Shown here in pieces: positions 17,977 through 27,480 of a stretch of 64,000 bases of DNA. The notes below the pieces were generated by a model. It was not told the origin of the DNA, searched no databases, and was given only the letters and a program-made list of their open reading frames with translations. Every line of letters begins with the position of its first letter. Within the stretch, counting starts at the first letter, position 1. Both the position numbers and the translations under genes were made by a program. Source of the stretch: Streptococcus porci DSM 23759 (GTDB lineage: Bacteria; Bacillota; Bacilli; Lactobacillales; Streptococcaceae); NCBI RefSeq assembly GCF_000423765.1, contig NZ_AUIP01000009.1, forward strand, positions 1-64,000, given 5' to 3'.

Positions 17977-18147
17977 CTATACGCTTTCTATAGAAAAATC
18001 TATACAGATCTGAATGACGCCAATTTTTAGTGATTATCTTAACAAACCGTGCTAGGAGTGCTACACATCTTCAACGTGCGGATTGCAGATATTCAGCCTT
18101 CTCATCAGTTAGAGAAGTAAGGAATTTGTGAAAAGGACACAAAAGAC
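17977..18147. other. intergenic DNA before tuf, nothing recognised
   Basis: No credible ORF, repeat or strong hairpin is visible. It is probably more of the decayed patch. Confidence 0.4.
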
Positions 18148-18175
18148 TTGCATTTCTTGGGTAATTTGATAGAAT
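18148..18175 (+). promoter_or_regulatory. tuf promoter
   Basis: TTGCAT (18148-18153), 16 bp, TAGAAT (18170-18175). The leader of about 65 nt ends in TTGGAGG before the gene. Confidence 0.6.
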
Positions 18176-18247
18176 AGTAAGGTAAAGTTAGACCGTATTG
18201 CCTACTGTCTATCTATAAAATATATTTTATTGGAGGCTTTTTCCACA

Positions 18248-19444
<1,197 letters not shown>

Positions 19445-19497
19445 TTTAAATTAAGTTCCCAGAATAACAATTATTAAGTCAGACAACTTTTAATTGT

Positions 19498-19527
19498 AAA
19501 GCCCCGGCTCAGGTCGGGGCTTTTTTG
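19498..19527 (+). terminator. tuf terminator
   Basis: AAAGCCCCGGC, loop TCAG, GTCGGGGCTTTTTT: a very stable GC-rich stem with a six-T tail. Confidence 0.9.
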
Positions 19528-19567
19528 TATAGGAAATGTCAAAACCTTGGAGAATCTAGAACAAGTA

Positions 19568-19669
19568 CAGTCGGATGAATTAGCTTTCAGACAAGAATTT
19601 GAGGTGCAGGCAGTACTAGAGTGGGGCAAGTCGAAAGTGACTATATGTCAAAGCTAATTCAAATGACTA
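19568..19669. repeat. 102-bp MITE-like repeat, copy 1
   Basis: About 80% identical to the 102-bp sequence at 51170-51271. The ends form imperfect terminal inverted repeats: AGTC-(3 nt)-TGAATTAGCTTT at the left, with the complement at the right. It is flanked by CA on the left and TA on the right; the other copy has TA on both sides. It has no coding capacity. It lies between the tuf and yidC terminators. It is like the RUP class of streptococcal elements mobilised by IS630-type transposases, but I cannot confirm the family. Confidence 0.6.
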
Positions 19670-19670
19670 T

Positions 19671-19694
19671 GAAAAAAACCGCTTTTGGCGGTTC
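19671..19694 (-). terminator. yidC terminator
   Basis: On the minus strand AACCGCC, loop AAAA, GCGGTT, then a run of seven T. It lies just beyond the yidC stop. Confidence 0.75.
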
Positions 19695-19698
19695 TTAC

Positions 19699-20613
19699 TT
19701 ATTTATGTTTACGCTGTTTCCCAGCGTTGCGGTTTGATTTTGTGATAATGGCTTGTGAAGTCTGTGGAGTCACATCACGCCGTGCTGTTGAGGCTTTGAA
19801 CTTTTTAGGTGGGTTAAGTTTAAATTCTTGTTCAACTTGTTTGCGTAATCGTGGTTTGATAACGTAGGTTGTGATTAGTTGTTGGATGATTGAGAAGATA
19901 CCGCCGACAAGCCAGTAGAGACCGACACTTGATGGTAGGCTGAAGGTGAAGAAGGCCATCATGAGTGGCATTGAATACATAGTAGCTTTCATTTGCTGAC
20001 GCTGTTCTTCAGGTACTGCTTGGACAGATAACCAAGATTGGATGAAGTAAAGAGCAACGATGATTGCAATGAGGATATAGTCAGATTTTCCAAGACTCAT
20101 CCAGAGGAACTTGCTTTCGGCAATACCAGGAGTGTGCAGTGACGCGAAGTACATAGCAGAGAAGAATGGCATTTGAATCAGAAGTGGGAGACATCCAATA
20201 CCACCAAACATGCTAACGCCATTTTCTTTTTGCGCGGCAAAGTAATCCGCTTGAGCTGCCATTTTTTCTTCTTGAGAAAGGTTTGGATCCTGCATACGCT
20301 TTTGAAGAGGTTCCAGGATAGGCTTGAGGTAAGCCATCTTTTCAGATTGATAGGCAGCTTTGCGACTCTGGTAGAGACCTAAGGGCAGGATAATCAAGCG
20401 GACGATGATAGTCACGATAATGATTCCTAGTCCAAAGCCCAGCCCCATATTATCAGCGAAGAAACTGATTAGGCTTGCCATTGGTTTACCGATAGTATCC
20501 CAGATAAGACCGGTTGGATTACCTGACTTGTCGCGACTGACACAGCCTGTTAATAAGAGTAACATTGACACAGCCATGCCTGATAGGACAAGGCGTTTTT
20601 GAAATTTTTTCAC
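19699..20613 (-). CDS. yidC: membrane protein insertase YidC/OxaA
   Basis: Inserts and folds membrane proteins with or without SecYEG. It has 304 aa. A lipoprotein signal ends LLLTGC with lipidated Cys24, as in Gram-positive YidC. Five helices follow, starting near [25 protein letters not shown], where the Arg in the groove is functionally essential in the family. The C-terminal tail is short and basic ([11 protein letters not shown]) and could contact the ribosome. Streptococci usually have two YidC paralogues; the partner is not in this window. It lies downstream of acyP on the same strand with a 109-bp gap. Confidence 0.93.
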   Translation of the reverse strand: MKKFQKRLVLSGMAVSMLLLLTGCVSRDKSGNPTGLIWDTIGKPMASLISFFADNMGLGFGLGIIIVTIIVRLIILPLGLYQSRKAAYQSEKMAYLKPILEPLQKRMQDPNLSQEEKMAAQADYFAAQKENGVSMFGGIGCLPLLIQMPFFSAMYFASLHTPGIAESKFLWMSLGKSDYILIAIIVALYFIQSWLSVQAVPEEQRQQMKATMYSMPLMMAFFTFSLPSSVGLYWLVGGIFSIIQQLITTYVIKPRLRKQVEQEFKLNPPKKFKASTARRDVTPQTSQAIITKSNRNAGKQRKHK

Positions 20614-20722
20614 AGTTAATATCCTTTATGTATATGATAGAGTCTTTTAATTACCTTTAAGACGTAACATTACTATTTTACCTTTTTTTATAATAATTCT
20701 CAATCATTCTAAAGATGTATTT

Positions 20723-21001
20723 TTAATTTGCTATGCGAAAATCGGTAAAATCGTTAAAATGTGTCATTGTCACATTCACATAGGTCACTTTTGCAAAACG
20801 TGAAGGACCTTTTCGGATTTCTTGAATAAATTTTGCCATTTTAGCAGAATCCTCAGATTGAGCCAAAATTTCAACGGTGCCATCGTCATTGTTCCAAACT
20901 CGCCCGTAAATATCACCGACTTCTAGAGCGAGAGCATAGGTAGAATAGCGAAAACCAACTCCCTGAACTCGTCCGCTGACGATCAATCTCACTTTTTTCA
21001 T
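20723..21001 (-). CDS. acyP: acylphosphatase
   Basis: Hydrolyses acyl phosphates such as acetyl- or carbamoyl-phosphate. It is a small 92-aa alpha/beta sandwich. SGRVQGVGFRYSTYALA holds the phosphate-binding loop with the catalytic Arg, and GRVWNNDDGTVEI holds the conserved Asn. The acyP-yidC arrangement is frequent in streptococci. It is divergent from the MetE-like gene at 21189. Confidence 0.93.
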   Translation of the reverse strand: MKKVRLIVSGRVQGVGFRYSTYALALEVGDIYGRVWNNDDGTVEILAQSEDSAKMAKFIQEIRKGPSRFAKVTYVNVTMTHFNDFTDFRIAN

Positions 21002-21092
21002 ATAAGCTTACCGAGATCGCTTTCTTTGATTGAGCGATTTTAATTCCTTTCGCTTTTTCTTTCATTATAACATGGCGAAGCGGGAGTTTTTA

Positions 21093-21109
21093 TATAGTTA
21101 AAAACTATC
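21093..21109 (+). promoter_or_regulatory. MET-box-like operator upstream of the MetE-like genes
   Basis: TATAGTTAAAAACTATC matches the metQ operator at 15 of 17 positions. Its centre is about 66 bp before the predicted transcription start, the same geometry as at metQ. Confidence 0.6.
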
Positions 21110-21151
21110 ACAAATCATAACAAATATATATTTTACAGCTATAGGAACCTC

Positions 21152-21160
21152 TGATAAAAT
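21152..21160 (+). promoter_or_regulatory. promoter of the MetE-like operon
   Basis: TGA TAAAAT is an extended -10 (21155-21160) with no clear -35, which suggests activator dependence. Confidence 0.5.
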
Positions 21161-21188
21161 AAGGTTATTAAAGATTGAGGTAGGCATC

Positions 21189-22304
21189 ATGACAAAAAAG
21201 TATTTTGAACACGTCGGTTCATTTTTACGTCCAGCAGAGCTGGTAGTAGCACGTAATGATTTTCAAGCTGGGAAAATCAGTGCTGAGGAATTGGCGGCGG
21301 TTGAAGACCGTCTGATTACAGAGCTTGTAGATAAGCAGGTGGCTGCTGGTCTCGAAAAGGTTACAGATGGAGAGTTTCGTCGTGCTAATTGGCATGTGGA
21401 TTTCTTCTGGGGATTTGATGGTATTGATAAGTTGAATTACGGTGAAGGCTTGCACTTTGTTGGAGTTGAGACAAACGATGATTCCGCTATTGTAACAGGG
21501 AAGATTGGATTCACCAAGGAAAATCACCCTTTTATCAAACATTTTCAATTTTTAAAGAAATTGGCTGATGAACGTGGTGTTGAGGCTAAAATGACCATTC
21601 CATCACCGTCGCAGTGCTTGATTGAATTGCAGCGTGGCAGCAACCTTCAGAAGGCTTTGGAAGTTTATCCAAATCAAGAAAACTTAGTAGAAGATTTAGC
21701 AAATGCTTATCGCTCTGCTATTTTAGCTCTTTACGAAGAAGGTGCAAGGACAATCCAACTTGATGACTGTAGCTGGGGCATCGTCATGGATGATGACTTT
21801 TATCAAAAGATGACAAAGGGTGCTGTGCCTCAAGAGGTGATTCGTGATAATTTCCTTCATATCAATAACAAGGCGATTGAAAATCTTCCAGAAGATTTGA
21901 CCATCAATACTCATGTTTGTCGCGGTAATTATCAGTCAAGTCACTTGACAGAGGGTCCTTATACTAAGGTGGCAGACGCACTGTTTAGAAAGGAAAATGT
22001 GACGGCTTACTTTTTGGAGTACGATACCGAACGTGCAGGTGGTTTTGAGCCTTTGGAAGCTTTTGAAAATCCTGATAAGGTAGCAGTTCTTGGCTTGGTA
22101 ACTACGAAAGAAGGACGTTTGGAAGATAAGGAACAACTGCTTGCCCGCATCAAGGAAGCTAGTCAGTATATTCCATTGGAGCAATTGTGGTTGTCTACTC
22201 AGTGTGGCTTTGCCTCAACGGCAGAAGGAAATCTTATCACTGATGAAGATCAGTGGAAAAAATTGAAACTTGTTAAAGAAGTGATTGACCTCGTTTGGGG
22301 TTAG
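21189..22304 (+). CDS. MetE C-terminal-domain-like methyltransferase, first copy
   Basis: A 371-aa protein that corresponds to the catalytic C-terminal barrel of cobalamin-independent methionine synthase, without the N-terminal half of true MetE. The zinc ligands are visible: His and Cys in NTHVCRGNY, Glu in LEYDTERAGG and Cys in STQCGFAST. It resembles the YxjG/YxjH pair of Bacillus subtilis, which is methionine-controlled there. It probably makes methionine from homocysteine or recycles a related thiol; the methyl donor is unknown. The start follows TTGAGGTAGGC. A paralogue follows after 31 bp. Confidence 0.85.
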   Translation: MTKKYFEHVGSFLRPAELVVARNDFQAGKISAEELAAVEDRLITELVDKQVAAGLEKVTDGEFRRANWHVDFFWGFDGIDKLNYGEGLHFVGVETNDDSAIVTGKIGFTKENHPFIKHFQFLKKLADERGVEAKMTIPSPSQCLIELQRGSNLQKALEVYPNQENLVEDLANAYRSAILALYEEGARTIQLDDCSWGIVMDDDFYQKMTKGAVPQEVIRDNFLHINNKAIENLPEDLTINTHVCRGNYQSSHLTEGPYTKVADALFRKENVTAYFLEYDTERAGGFEPLEAFENPDKVAVLGLVTTKEGRLEDKEQLLARIKEASQYIPLEQLWLSTQCGFASTAEGNLITDEDQWKKLKLVKEVIDLVWG

Positions 22305-22335
22305 CTAATGGACTATTTAAAATAGGAGAGAATTT

Positions 22336-23469
22336 ATGACAAAAAAATATTTTGAACATGTTGGTTCATTTCTTCGTCCAGAAGAATTACAAGAAGCAAG
22401 AGCAGCTTTTGAGGCTGGGAAAATCAGCTCTGAAGAGTTGACTGCTGTGGAAGATCAGGCCATTAAGAATTTGGTGGATAAACAGATTGCGGCTGGACTT
22501 GAAAAAGTGACAGACGGTGAGTTCCGTCGCGCTTACTGGCATCTAGACTTTTTCTGGGGATTTGGTGGAATTGACCATGTTCAAGCTGCGGAAGGTTATC
22601 ATTTTCATGGGGAAACGACCAAGGCAGATTCAGCCCTGATAGCAGGTAAAATTACAGGCGATAATCATCCTTTTGTATCAGCATATCAATTTCTTAAGGC
22701 TTATGTAGATGAAAAAGGAGCTAACGTCGAGGCCAAAACAACCATTCCAGCCCCATCACAATTCTATTTTGAGTTAATTCGTGATGCTGAGCATGTGACG
22801 AAATTAAATGAGATTTATCCTGATTTTGAGGAGCTTCGTGCTGATATTAAGGCGGCTTATTTGACAGTTGTTGATGATTTGGTCAAAGCAGGTCTACAAA
22901 CCTTGCAAGTGGATGATTGTACTTGGGGTGTTCTAGTAGATGATAATTTCCTAACCATGTGGGGAGGCCTCCAAGGAAAGACTAAAGATGAGGTTCGTGA
23001 CGAACTGGCACAACTTTTCTTAACCCTTAATAATGACGTTTATGAAAACGTACCAGAAGGACTTTTGGTCAATACCCATGTCTGCCGAGGCAACTACCAT
23101 TCAACCTGGGCGTCATCGGGTGGCTACAACCCTATCGCTAAAGAACTTTTTGGTGATGAAGCAGCAAAAACCTACTTCCTAGAATTTGACAATGAGCGTT
23201 CAGGTGGATTTGAACCCTTAGCAGAGTTTAAGGATCCTGATAAGGTAGCTGTGCTTGGGCTGATCACTTCAAAATTTGCTGATTTAGAGGACAAGGAAGC
23301 AGTCATTGCCCGTCTCAAAGAAGCTAGCCAATATCTATCATTAGACCAACTCTGGCTGTCAACCCAGTGTGGCTTTGCTTCAACTGAGGAAGGAAATATC
23401 CTAACTGAAGAAGACCAATGGAAAAAGCTGGCACTTGTCAAGGAAATCATCGATGAGGTTTGGGGATAG
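22336..23469 (+). CDS. MetE C-terminal-domain-like methyltransferase, second copy
   Basis: Tandem paralogue of the previous gene, 377 aa, beginning with the same MTKKYFEHVGSFLRP. All zinc ligands are kept (NTHVCRGNYH, LEFDNERSGG, STQCGFAST). A few insertions, for example around residues 200-215 and near STWASSGGYN, may change substrate preference. AATAGGAGAG precedes ATG. The pair shares one promoter with a MET-box-like site. The duplication with retained catalytic residues suggests two related methyl transfers rather than redundancy, but this is inference. Confidence 0.85.
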   Translation: MTKKYFEHVGSFLRPEELQEARAAFEAGKISSEELTAVEDQAIKNLVDKQIAAGLEKVTDGEFRRAYWHLDFFWGFGGIDHVQAAEGYHFHGETTKADSALIAGKITGDNHPFVSAYQFLKAYVDEKGANVEAKTTIPAPSQFYFELIRDAEHVTKLNEIYPDFEELRADIKAAYLTVVDDLVKAGLQTLQVDDCTWGVLVDDNFLTMWGGLQGKTKDEVRDELAQLFLTLNNDVYENVPEGLLVNTHVCRGNYHSTWASSGGYNPIAKELFGDEAAKTYFLEFDNERSGGFEPLAEFKDPDKVAVLGLITSKFADLEDKEAVIARLKEASQYLSLDQLWLSTQCGFASTEEGNILTEEDQWKKLALVKEIIDEVWG

Positions 23470-23478
23470 ATAAGAGAG

Positions 23479-23500
23479 AAAGGAGCGGAAGCTCCTTTTC
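23479..23500 (+). terminator. terminator of the MetE-like operon
   Basis: AAAGGAGC, loop GGAA, GCTCCTTT and a short T-run. It lies directly before the next promoter. Confidence 0.7.
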
Positions 23501-23503
23501 ATC

Positions 23504-23532
23504 TTGACATGATTGGTATTTTGGGTTAGACT
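23504..23532 (+). promoter_or_regulatory. promoter of the ECF S-component gene, predicted leaderless
   Basis: A perfect -35 TTGACA (23504-23509), 17-bp spacer, -10 TAGACT (23527-23532). The start codon is at 23539, only 6 bp after the -10, so the transcript should begin at or next to the AUG. No Shine-Dalgarno is present in the gap. Confidence 0.6.
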
Positions 23533-23538
23533 GACAGT

Positions 23539-24042
23539 ATGAAAGAGCAGCGAAAAGATTTGCAGAAGCTGACTAGAATGGCTATTTTTATAGCTCTGAG
23601 TCTTGTCATGCGCCAGCTTTTCTCCTTCTGGGGGAATGTGCAACCCATAACAGCCCTCTTTATGGTGCTGGTAGTTAGTTTTGGTCTCCTTGAGGGAATT
23701 TTGGTTATGGCTTTGTCTATGCTTTTGTCCTCTTTTTTACTAGGTTTCGGCATCTGGGTACCTTTTCAAATTATCAGTTTTTCCCTAATTTTGCTCTTGT
23801 GGCATCAGTTTTTTCCTTTAATCAAAAAGTGGCCCTTGATTCAGGCCTTTTTAGCAGGGAGTTTGTCCTTTCTCTACGGGATAGTTATTGATAGTTTCTT
23901 TACTATTATTTATGGTATGCCTTGGTGGACCTATGTGGCAGCAGGGATAACTTTTAATCTAGCGCACGCTTATGCAACAGTTCTTTTCTACCCTCTAATC
24001 AATTTAATTTTTAGGAGAATTTTCCGTGAAACATATTTTTAA
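23539..24042 (+). CDS. ECF transporter S component
   Basis: A 167-aa integral membrane protein of five or six helices, the substrate-capturing subunit of an energy-coupling-factor vitamin transporter. It would work with the shared EcfAA'T module encoded elsewhere. The N-terminal KLTRMAIFIALSLVMRQ is the typical first helix with the Ala-rich EcfT contact. The 3' end overlaps the DUF4430 lipoprotein gene by 17 bp, so the two are coupled. The substrate is not evident. Pairing with a transcobalamin-like lipoprotein suggests a corrinoid or other large cofactor, yet the neighbours are cobalamin-independent methyltransferases. Confidence 0.8.
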   Translation: MKEQRKDLQKLTRMAIFIALSLVMRQLFSFWGNVQPITALFMVLVVSFGLLEGILVMALSMLLSSFLLGFGIWVPFQIISFSLILLLWHQFFPLIKKWPLIQAFLAGSLSFLYGIVIDSFFTIIYGMPWWTYVAAGITFNLAHAYATVLFYPLINLIFRRIFRETYF

Positions 24043-24400
24043 GTTCGTTTTACTAACCATTGTCTCACTGTTCTTGGTTGCTTGTGCCAATGGCAAAGCT
24101 ACTCAGGAAACCAGTACAGAAAGCCAGCTCACGGCACGTTTGGTGGTCACCATTGATACCAATAAAATTGACGAAAAAGTGACTTTTTCAAAGGGTGACA
24201 CTATTATGGATTTGTTGAAAGCCAACTATGAGGTGACGGAAAAGGACGGTTTTATAACGGCTATTGATGGTCAAGAACAGGACGAAAAAGAAGGGATTTA
24301 CTGGATGTTTGACCTCAATGGAGAATTGGCTCCCAAAGCAGCGGATCAGATTGAACTAAATGATGGAGATACGGTCGAATTTTATCAAAAAAAATTCTGA
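24026..24400 (+). CDS. DUF4430-type lipoprotein
   Basis: A 124-aa surface lipoprotein. The signal peptide ends SLFLVACAN, with lipidated Cys near residue 20. The mature domain (VTIDTNKIDEKVTFSKG, then IMDLLK, GIYWMFDLNGE, DGDTVEFY) has the pattern of DUF4430, the fold shared with the C-terminal domain of transcobalamin and intrinsic factor. It overlaps the ECF S component by 17 bp and is probably its extracellular ligand-capturing or delivery partner. TTAGGAG precedes the start. The ligand is unknown. Confidence 0.75.
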   Translation: MKHIFKFVLLTIVSLFLVACANGKATQETSTESQLTARLVVTIDTNKIDEKVTFSKGDTIMDLLKANYEVTEKDGFITAIDGQEQDEKEGIYWMFDLNGELAPKAADQIELNDGDTVEFYQKKF

Positions 24401-24420
24401 TTGTAAAAGTGATGTAAAAT

Positions 24421-24496
24421 AAAAAATCGGAAAACAAGTTGTTTCAAGCTGGGTATTTACTCCAAAAGCTTGAGGTGACTCGATTCCGATTTTTTT
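24421..24496. terminator. bidirectional terminator between the DUF4430 gene and ktrA
   Basis: AAAAAATCGGAA (24421-24432) pairs with TTCCGATTTTTT (24484-24495), 12 bp. An inner CAAGCT/AGCTTG hairpin lies at 24445-24472. T-runs lie on both strands, serving both convergent operons. Confidence 0.75.
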
Positions 24497-24498
24497 GA

Positions 24499-25170
24499 TT
24501 ATTTCAAGTATCCGAGGTAGTCGTACTTTTCAAAGGTTCGATTATTAGAGATTGCAACGATAACAGTTCCATCTTGAAGAGGCTGGTTAATGGGGAAGTC
24601 AGTTGAAAGAGGTTTTCCCTTTCCTGTGCGTGTTCCAATGAGGTTGAGCTCAAATTTTTGACGAATATTGAGTTCTGTAACAGATTTCCCGACCCATTCT
24701 TTAGGAATCATGAATTCTAGAATAGAGACATCCCCTTCCAAATGGTAGATATCAGTGATTTTATGGCGCATAAGTGTTGAGGCCAAATTCATCCCGCTCT
24801 CACGTTCAGGAGCAATTACACGGTTGGCACCAATTTCATAAAGGACTTCTTCGTGGATGCTGTCCTTGGCTTTAGCTATGATATTTTGGATTCCAAGTTT
24901 TTTACAGTGCATCAAAGCTAGAACAGCACTCTCTAAGTTGGTTCCGGTAGCAATGACCACCACATCGCATTGGTCAATACCAACAGCTTTTAAGAAGTCA
25001 AGATCGGTCATATCGCCGATGATAGCTTTACTGACAAAATCTGCCGCTTCTTCGACAAGTTCAGGATTATTGTCAATGGCAATAACTTCTTGGTTAAAAG
25101 TGCTAAGTTCTTGAGCAAGAGCAGTACCAAAGCGTCCTAAGCCCAAGATGCCAATAATTTTATGTGTCAT
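24499..25170 (-). CDS. ktrA: potassium uptake protein, regulatory RCK subunit
   Basis: Cytoplasmic gating ring of a Ktr/Trk potassium channel. It has 223 aa. An RCK_N Rossmann domain starts GILGLGRFGTALAQEL and binds nucleotide, with acidic AIDNNPE ending beta2. An RCK_C domain follows from about residue 140. The upstream gene on the same strand encodes the membrane subunit. Members of this family bind ATP/ADP or NAD and, in several Firmicutes, c-di-AMP through RCK_C; the second is plausible here but not shown. Confidence 0.92.
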   Translation of the reverse strand: MTHKIIGILGLGRFGTALAQELSTFNQEVIAIDNNPELVEEAADFVSKAIIGDMTDLDFLKAVGIDQCDVVVIATGTNLESAVLALMHCKKLGIQNIIAKAKDSIHEEVLYEIGANRVIAPERESGMNLASTLMRHKITDIYHLEGDVSILEFMIPKEWVGKSVTELNIRQKFELNLIGTRTGKGKPLSTDFPINQPLQDGTVIVAISNNRTFEKYDYLGYLK

Positions 25171-25202
25171 AATAGTTTCCTTTTATTGAAAAATAATAGT
25201 TC

Positions 25203-26576
25203 TTAACCTAGACTGATGTCAATTTTAGGATAAGTAATAGGAGTTTTTTGTTTTTGAGAAAGGCTGAGCAAAACGGTTACTGGACCAACCCGACCGATAA
25301 ACATCAATAGCATGATGATAACTCTTCCAAACATATTGAGGTGGGGAGTAACGTTCATGGAGACTCCAACAGTGCCTAAAGCACTAGCAGTCTCAAATAG
25401 GAGAGCAAAGGGAGGAAAGGTAGGTTCAACGATTAAGATAAGAAAATAGCCAGTAATAAAGACGCTAAAGAAGAAAACTAAGATAGTCAGTACTTGTCTA
25501 ACCAGATTTTGTGGAATATGACGTTTAGCAAAGATAACTTGTTTTTCTCCTCTCAGTTCGGAGCGAAAGAGTAGGAATAGGATGGCTGCGCTGGCTAGTT
25601 TGATACCACCAGCTGTTCCCCCTGGAGCGCCACCAATAATCATTTGGATAATAAAAAGAAAATTAGTTGCTGCATGAGCCTGAGTATAATCAATAGTAGC
25701 AAAGCCGGCAGTTCTCATGGTCACAGTTTGAAAAAAGGAAATCAGCAGTTGTTGTGAAGCTGGAAGGATTCCAATAGTATTTGGGTTGTGACCTTCGATT
25801 AACCAAGTAAGGGTTGTTCCGACAGTTAAGAGAATGGCTGTGGTAAGTAAGACCAAGCGCGTTTGAATTTTTACCTTTCGTAAAACGAGCGGAAGGGTAC
25901 GAGGCTTGCTTCTGAGATAGTCTTTGAGGCGATGGACGATATCAATCCAGTTAGCAAAACCGAGACCACCAGAGATGATAAGGAAGGCAACTATTAGATT
26001 GACTAAGATATTACCTTGAAAGGAGATAAGACTATTACTTCCAAAATTATCGAAACCTGCATTACAGAAGGCGGATATGGCGATAAAAATGGCATTAAAT
26101 ATTCCTTGCTTGATACCAAAACGTGGAATGAAATCAATCATAAGCAGGCAAGCGCAGACTATCTCCACAAAAAAGGTAAACTTATAAACAGAGTAGAGGT
26201 ACTTGTTAAGGTGCCTACTCGATTCACGACTGAGCGAGCTCTGTAAGACAGTTAACTCACTTAAAGAGAGCTTGCGCCGCAGAGTAAAAAAACTAAGGGC
26301 AATGAGCGTTACTAAACCTAATCCACCGATTTGAATCAGAATCATAGATACCATTTGTCCAGCAGTATTGTACACTTCTGAAATTGGGAAAACTGCCAAT
26401 CCTGTCACACAAACCATAGAAACTACTGTGAAGAGGTGATCTAGGTAATGGGTGGAGGGAGCGTCAGCTTGATGGAAGAAGGGTAAAGATAGAACCACAC
26501 TCCCTGTGATAATAACAAGAACAAAACTGAGGCAGAGCTTTTGAGCAGCTGTCAGCTGTTTGAAGAATGCTTTCAC
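25203..26576 (-). CDS. ktrB: potassium uptake protein, membrane subunit (KtrB/TrkH family)
   Basis: Potassium channel-like transporter with four repeated M1-P-M2 units, 457 aa and strongly hydrophobic. Filter-region glycines are seen in VCVTGLAV, FCNAGFDNFG, MRTAGFATID and ALGTVGVSMN, one in each of the four pore loops. It is transcribed before ktrA with a 32-bp gap. A promoter lies about 40-60 bp upstream. The pair supports potassium homeostasis and turgor. Confidence 0.92.
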   Translation of the reverse strand: MKAFFKQLTAAQKLCLSFVLVIITGSVVLSLPFFHQADAPSTHYLDHLFTVVSMVCVTGLAVFPISEVYNTAGQMVSMILIQIGGLGLVTLIALSFFTLRRKLSLSELTVLQSSLSRESSRHLNKYLYSVYKFTFFVEIVCACLLMIDFIPRFGIKQGIFNAIFIAISAFCNAGFDNFGSNSLISFQGNILVNLIVAFLIISGGLGFANWIDIVHRLKDYLRSKPRTLPLVLRKVKIQTRLVLLTTAILLTVGTTLTWLIEGHNPNTIGILPASQQLLISFFQTVTMRTAGFATIDYTQAHAATNFLFIIQMIIGGAPGGTAGGIKLASAAILFLLFRSELRGEKQVIFAKRHIPQNLVRQVLTILVFFFSVFITGYFLILIVEPTFPPFALLFETASALGTVGVSMNVTPHLNMFGRVIIMLLMFIGRVGPVTVLLSLSQKQKTPITYPKIDISLG

Positions 26577-26612
26577 AATAATCTTTCCTTTACAAGATGT
26601 CAGAATAAGAAT

Positions 26613-26640
26613 ATCATAACAGAATTTAGTTTAAAGACAA
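26613..26640 (-). promoter_or_regulatory. ktrB promoter
   Basis: On the minus strand TTGTCT (26640-26635), 16 bp, TATGAT (26618-26613). It is a reasonable housekeeping match 37 bp before the ATG. Confidence 0.5.
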
Positions 26641-26712
26641 GAGATTACTCTAATAAAAATTGATTTTTTAAACAAAAGAAGATAGACTAGTGACAAAGAA
26701 AGTGAGGTTGAA

Positions 26713-27450
26713 ATGAAGAAACTAAATGCTTTTCATCTCAAGTTGATTGCTATATCAGCTATGTTAATAAACCATATCGGACACACCTTTGAAAAAATTT
26801 GGAACCCGCCGATTTGGGCTTTTAGCTATCTATTGATAGGACTTTTGACCTTTCCAATCATGGCTTATCTGATGGTTGATGGTTTTTATTATACTAGAAA
26901 TCGCTGGAAATATGTAGGACGGCTAGCTCTATTTAGCCTGCTATCTTTTCTTCCATTCCACTATACCTTCTTGCCGGGGATACCACTTTGGGTGGGTAAC
27001 AATATCATGTTTACATTGATGATGGGCGTTTTAATGATGATGCTTTTGGAAAAAGTGCCAACTCCTTGGCTGGATGTTCCAATTGTTCTTGTTTTTATGG
27101 TAATGACGCTTTGGTCAGATTGGCAAGTTTTTGGGATTCCGATTATTTATGCTTTTTACCGATTCAGACAGAGCAGGTATAAGTTTTTGATTATTCCCTT
27201 GATTTCTTTCCTTATGCTAGCTTTAAGTTGGGGATACTATGGAGCCTACTTACAAGATGCTCTGACTCGTGATATGGCCTTAGCTTTGGTTTTTGCCAAT
27301 CTGGGCATTCTTCTCGTCATTCCTTTGTTATGGCACTATAATGGTCAGCGTGGCTATTCACCAGCATGGGTCAAATGGGGTTTTTATGCTTTTTATCCCC
27401 TACACCTAACCTTACTTTGGGGTATTCGCTTCATGATTTTTGGCTACTAA
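26713..27450 (+). CDS. TraX family membrane protein
   Basis: A 245-aa polytopic membrane protein with about eight hydrophobic helices. The start KLNAFHLKLIAISAMLINHIGH and the FPIMAYLMVDGFYYTRNRWKY stretch are typical of the TraX family, named after an F-plasmid protein needed for N-terminal acetylation of pilin. Chromosomal members in streptococci are common and have no settled role; acyl transfer to a surface molecule is the family-based guess. GTGAGGT lies near the start. It converges with rsmG across a shared terminator. Confidence 0.75.
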   Translation: MKKLNAFHLKLIAISAMLINHIGHTFEKIWNPPIWAFSYLLIGLLTFPIMAYLMVDGFYYTRNRWKYVGRLALFSLLSFLPFHYTFLPGIPLWVGNNIMFTLMMGVLMMMLLEKVPTPWLDVPIVLVFMVMTLWSDWQVFGIPIIYAFYRFRQSRYKFLIIPLISFLMLALSWGYYGAYLQDALTRDMALALVFANLGILLVIPLLWHYNGQRGYSPAWVKWGFYAFYPLHLTLLWGIRFMIFGY

Positions 27451-27454
27451 ATAG

Positions 27455-27480
27455 TAAAAAGAGGCGTGCGCCTCTTTTTA
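27455..27480. terminator. bidirectional terminator between the traX-like gene and rsmG
   Basis: TAAAAAGAGGCG / CGCCTCTTTTTA with a tiny loop gives 11-12 bp. It has T-runs on both strands and touches the rsmG stop. Confidence 0.8.
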
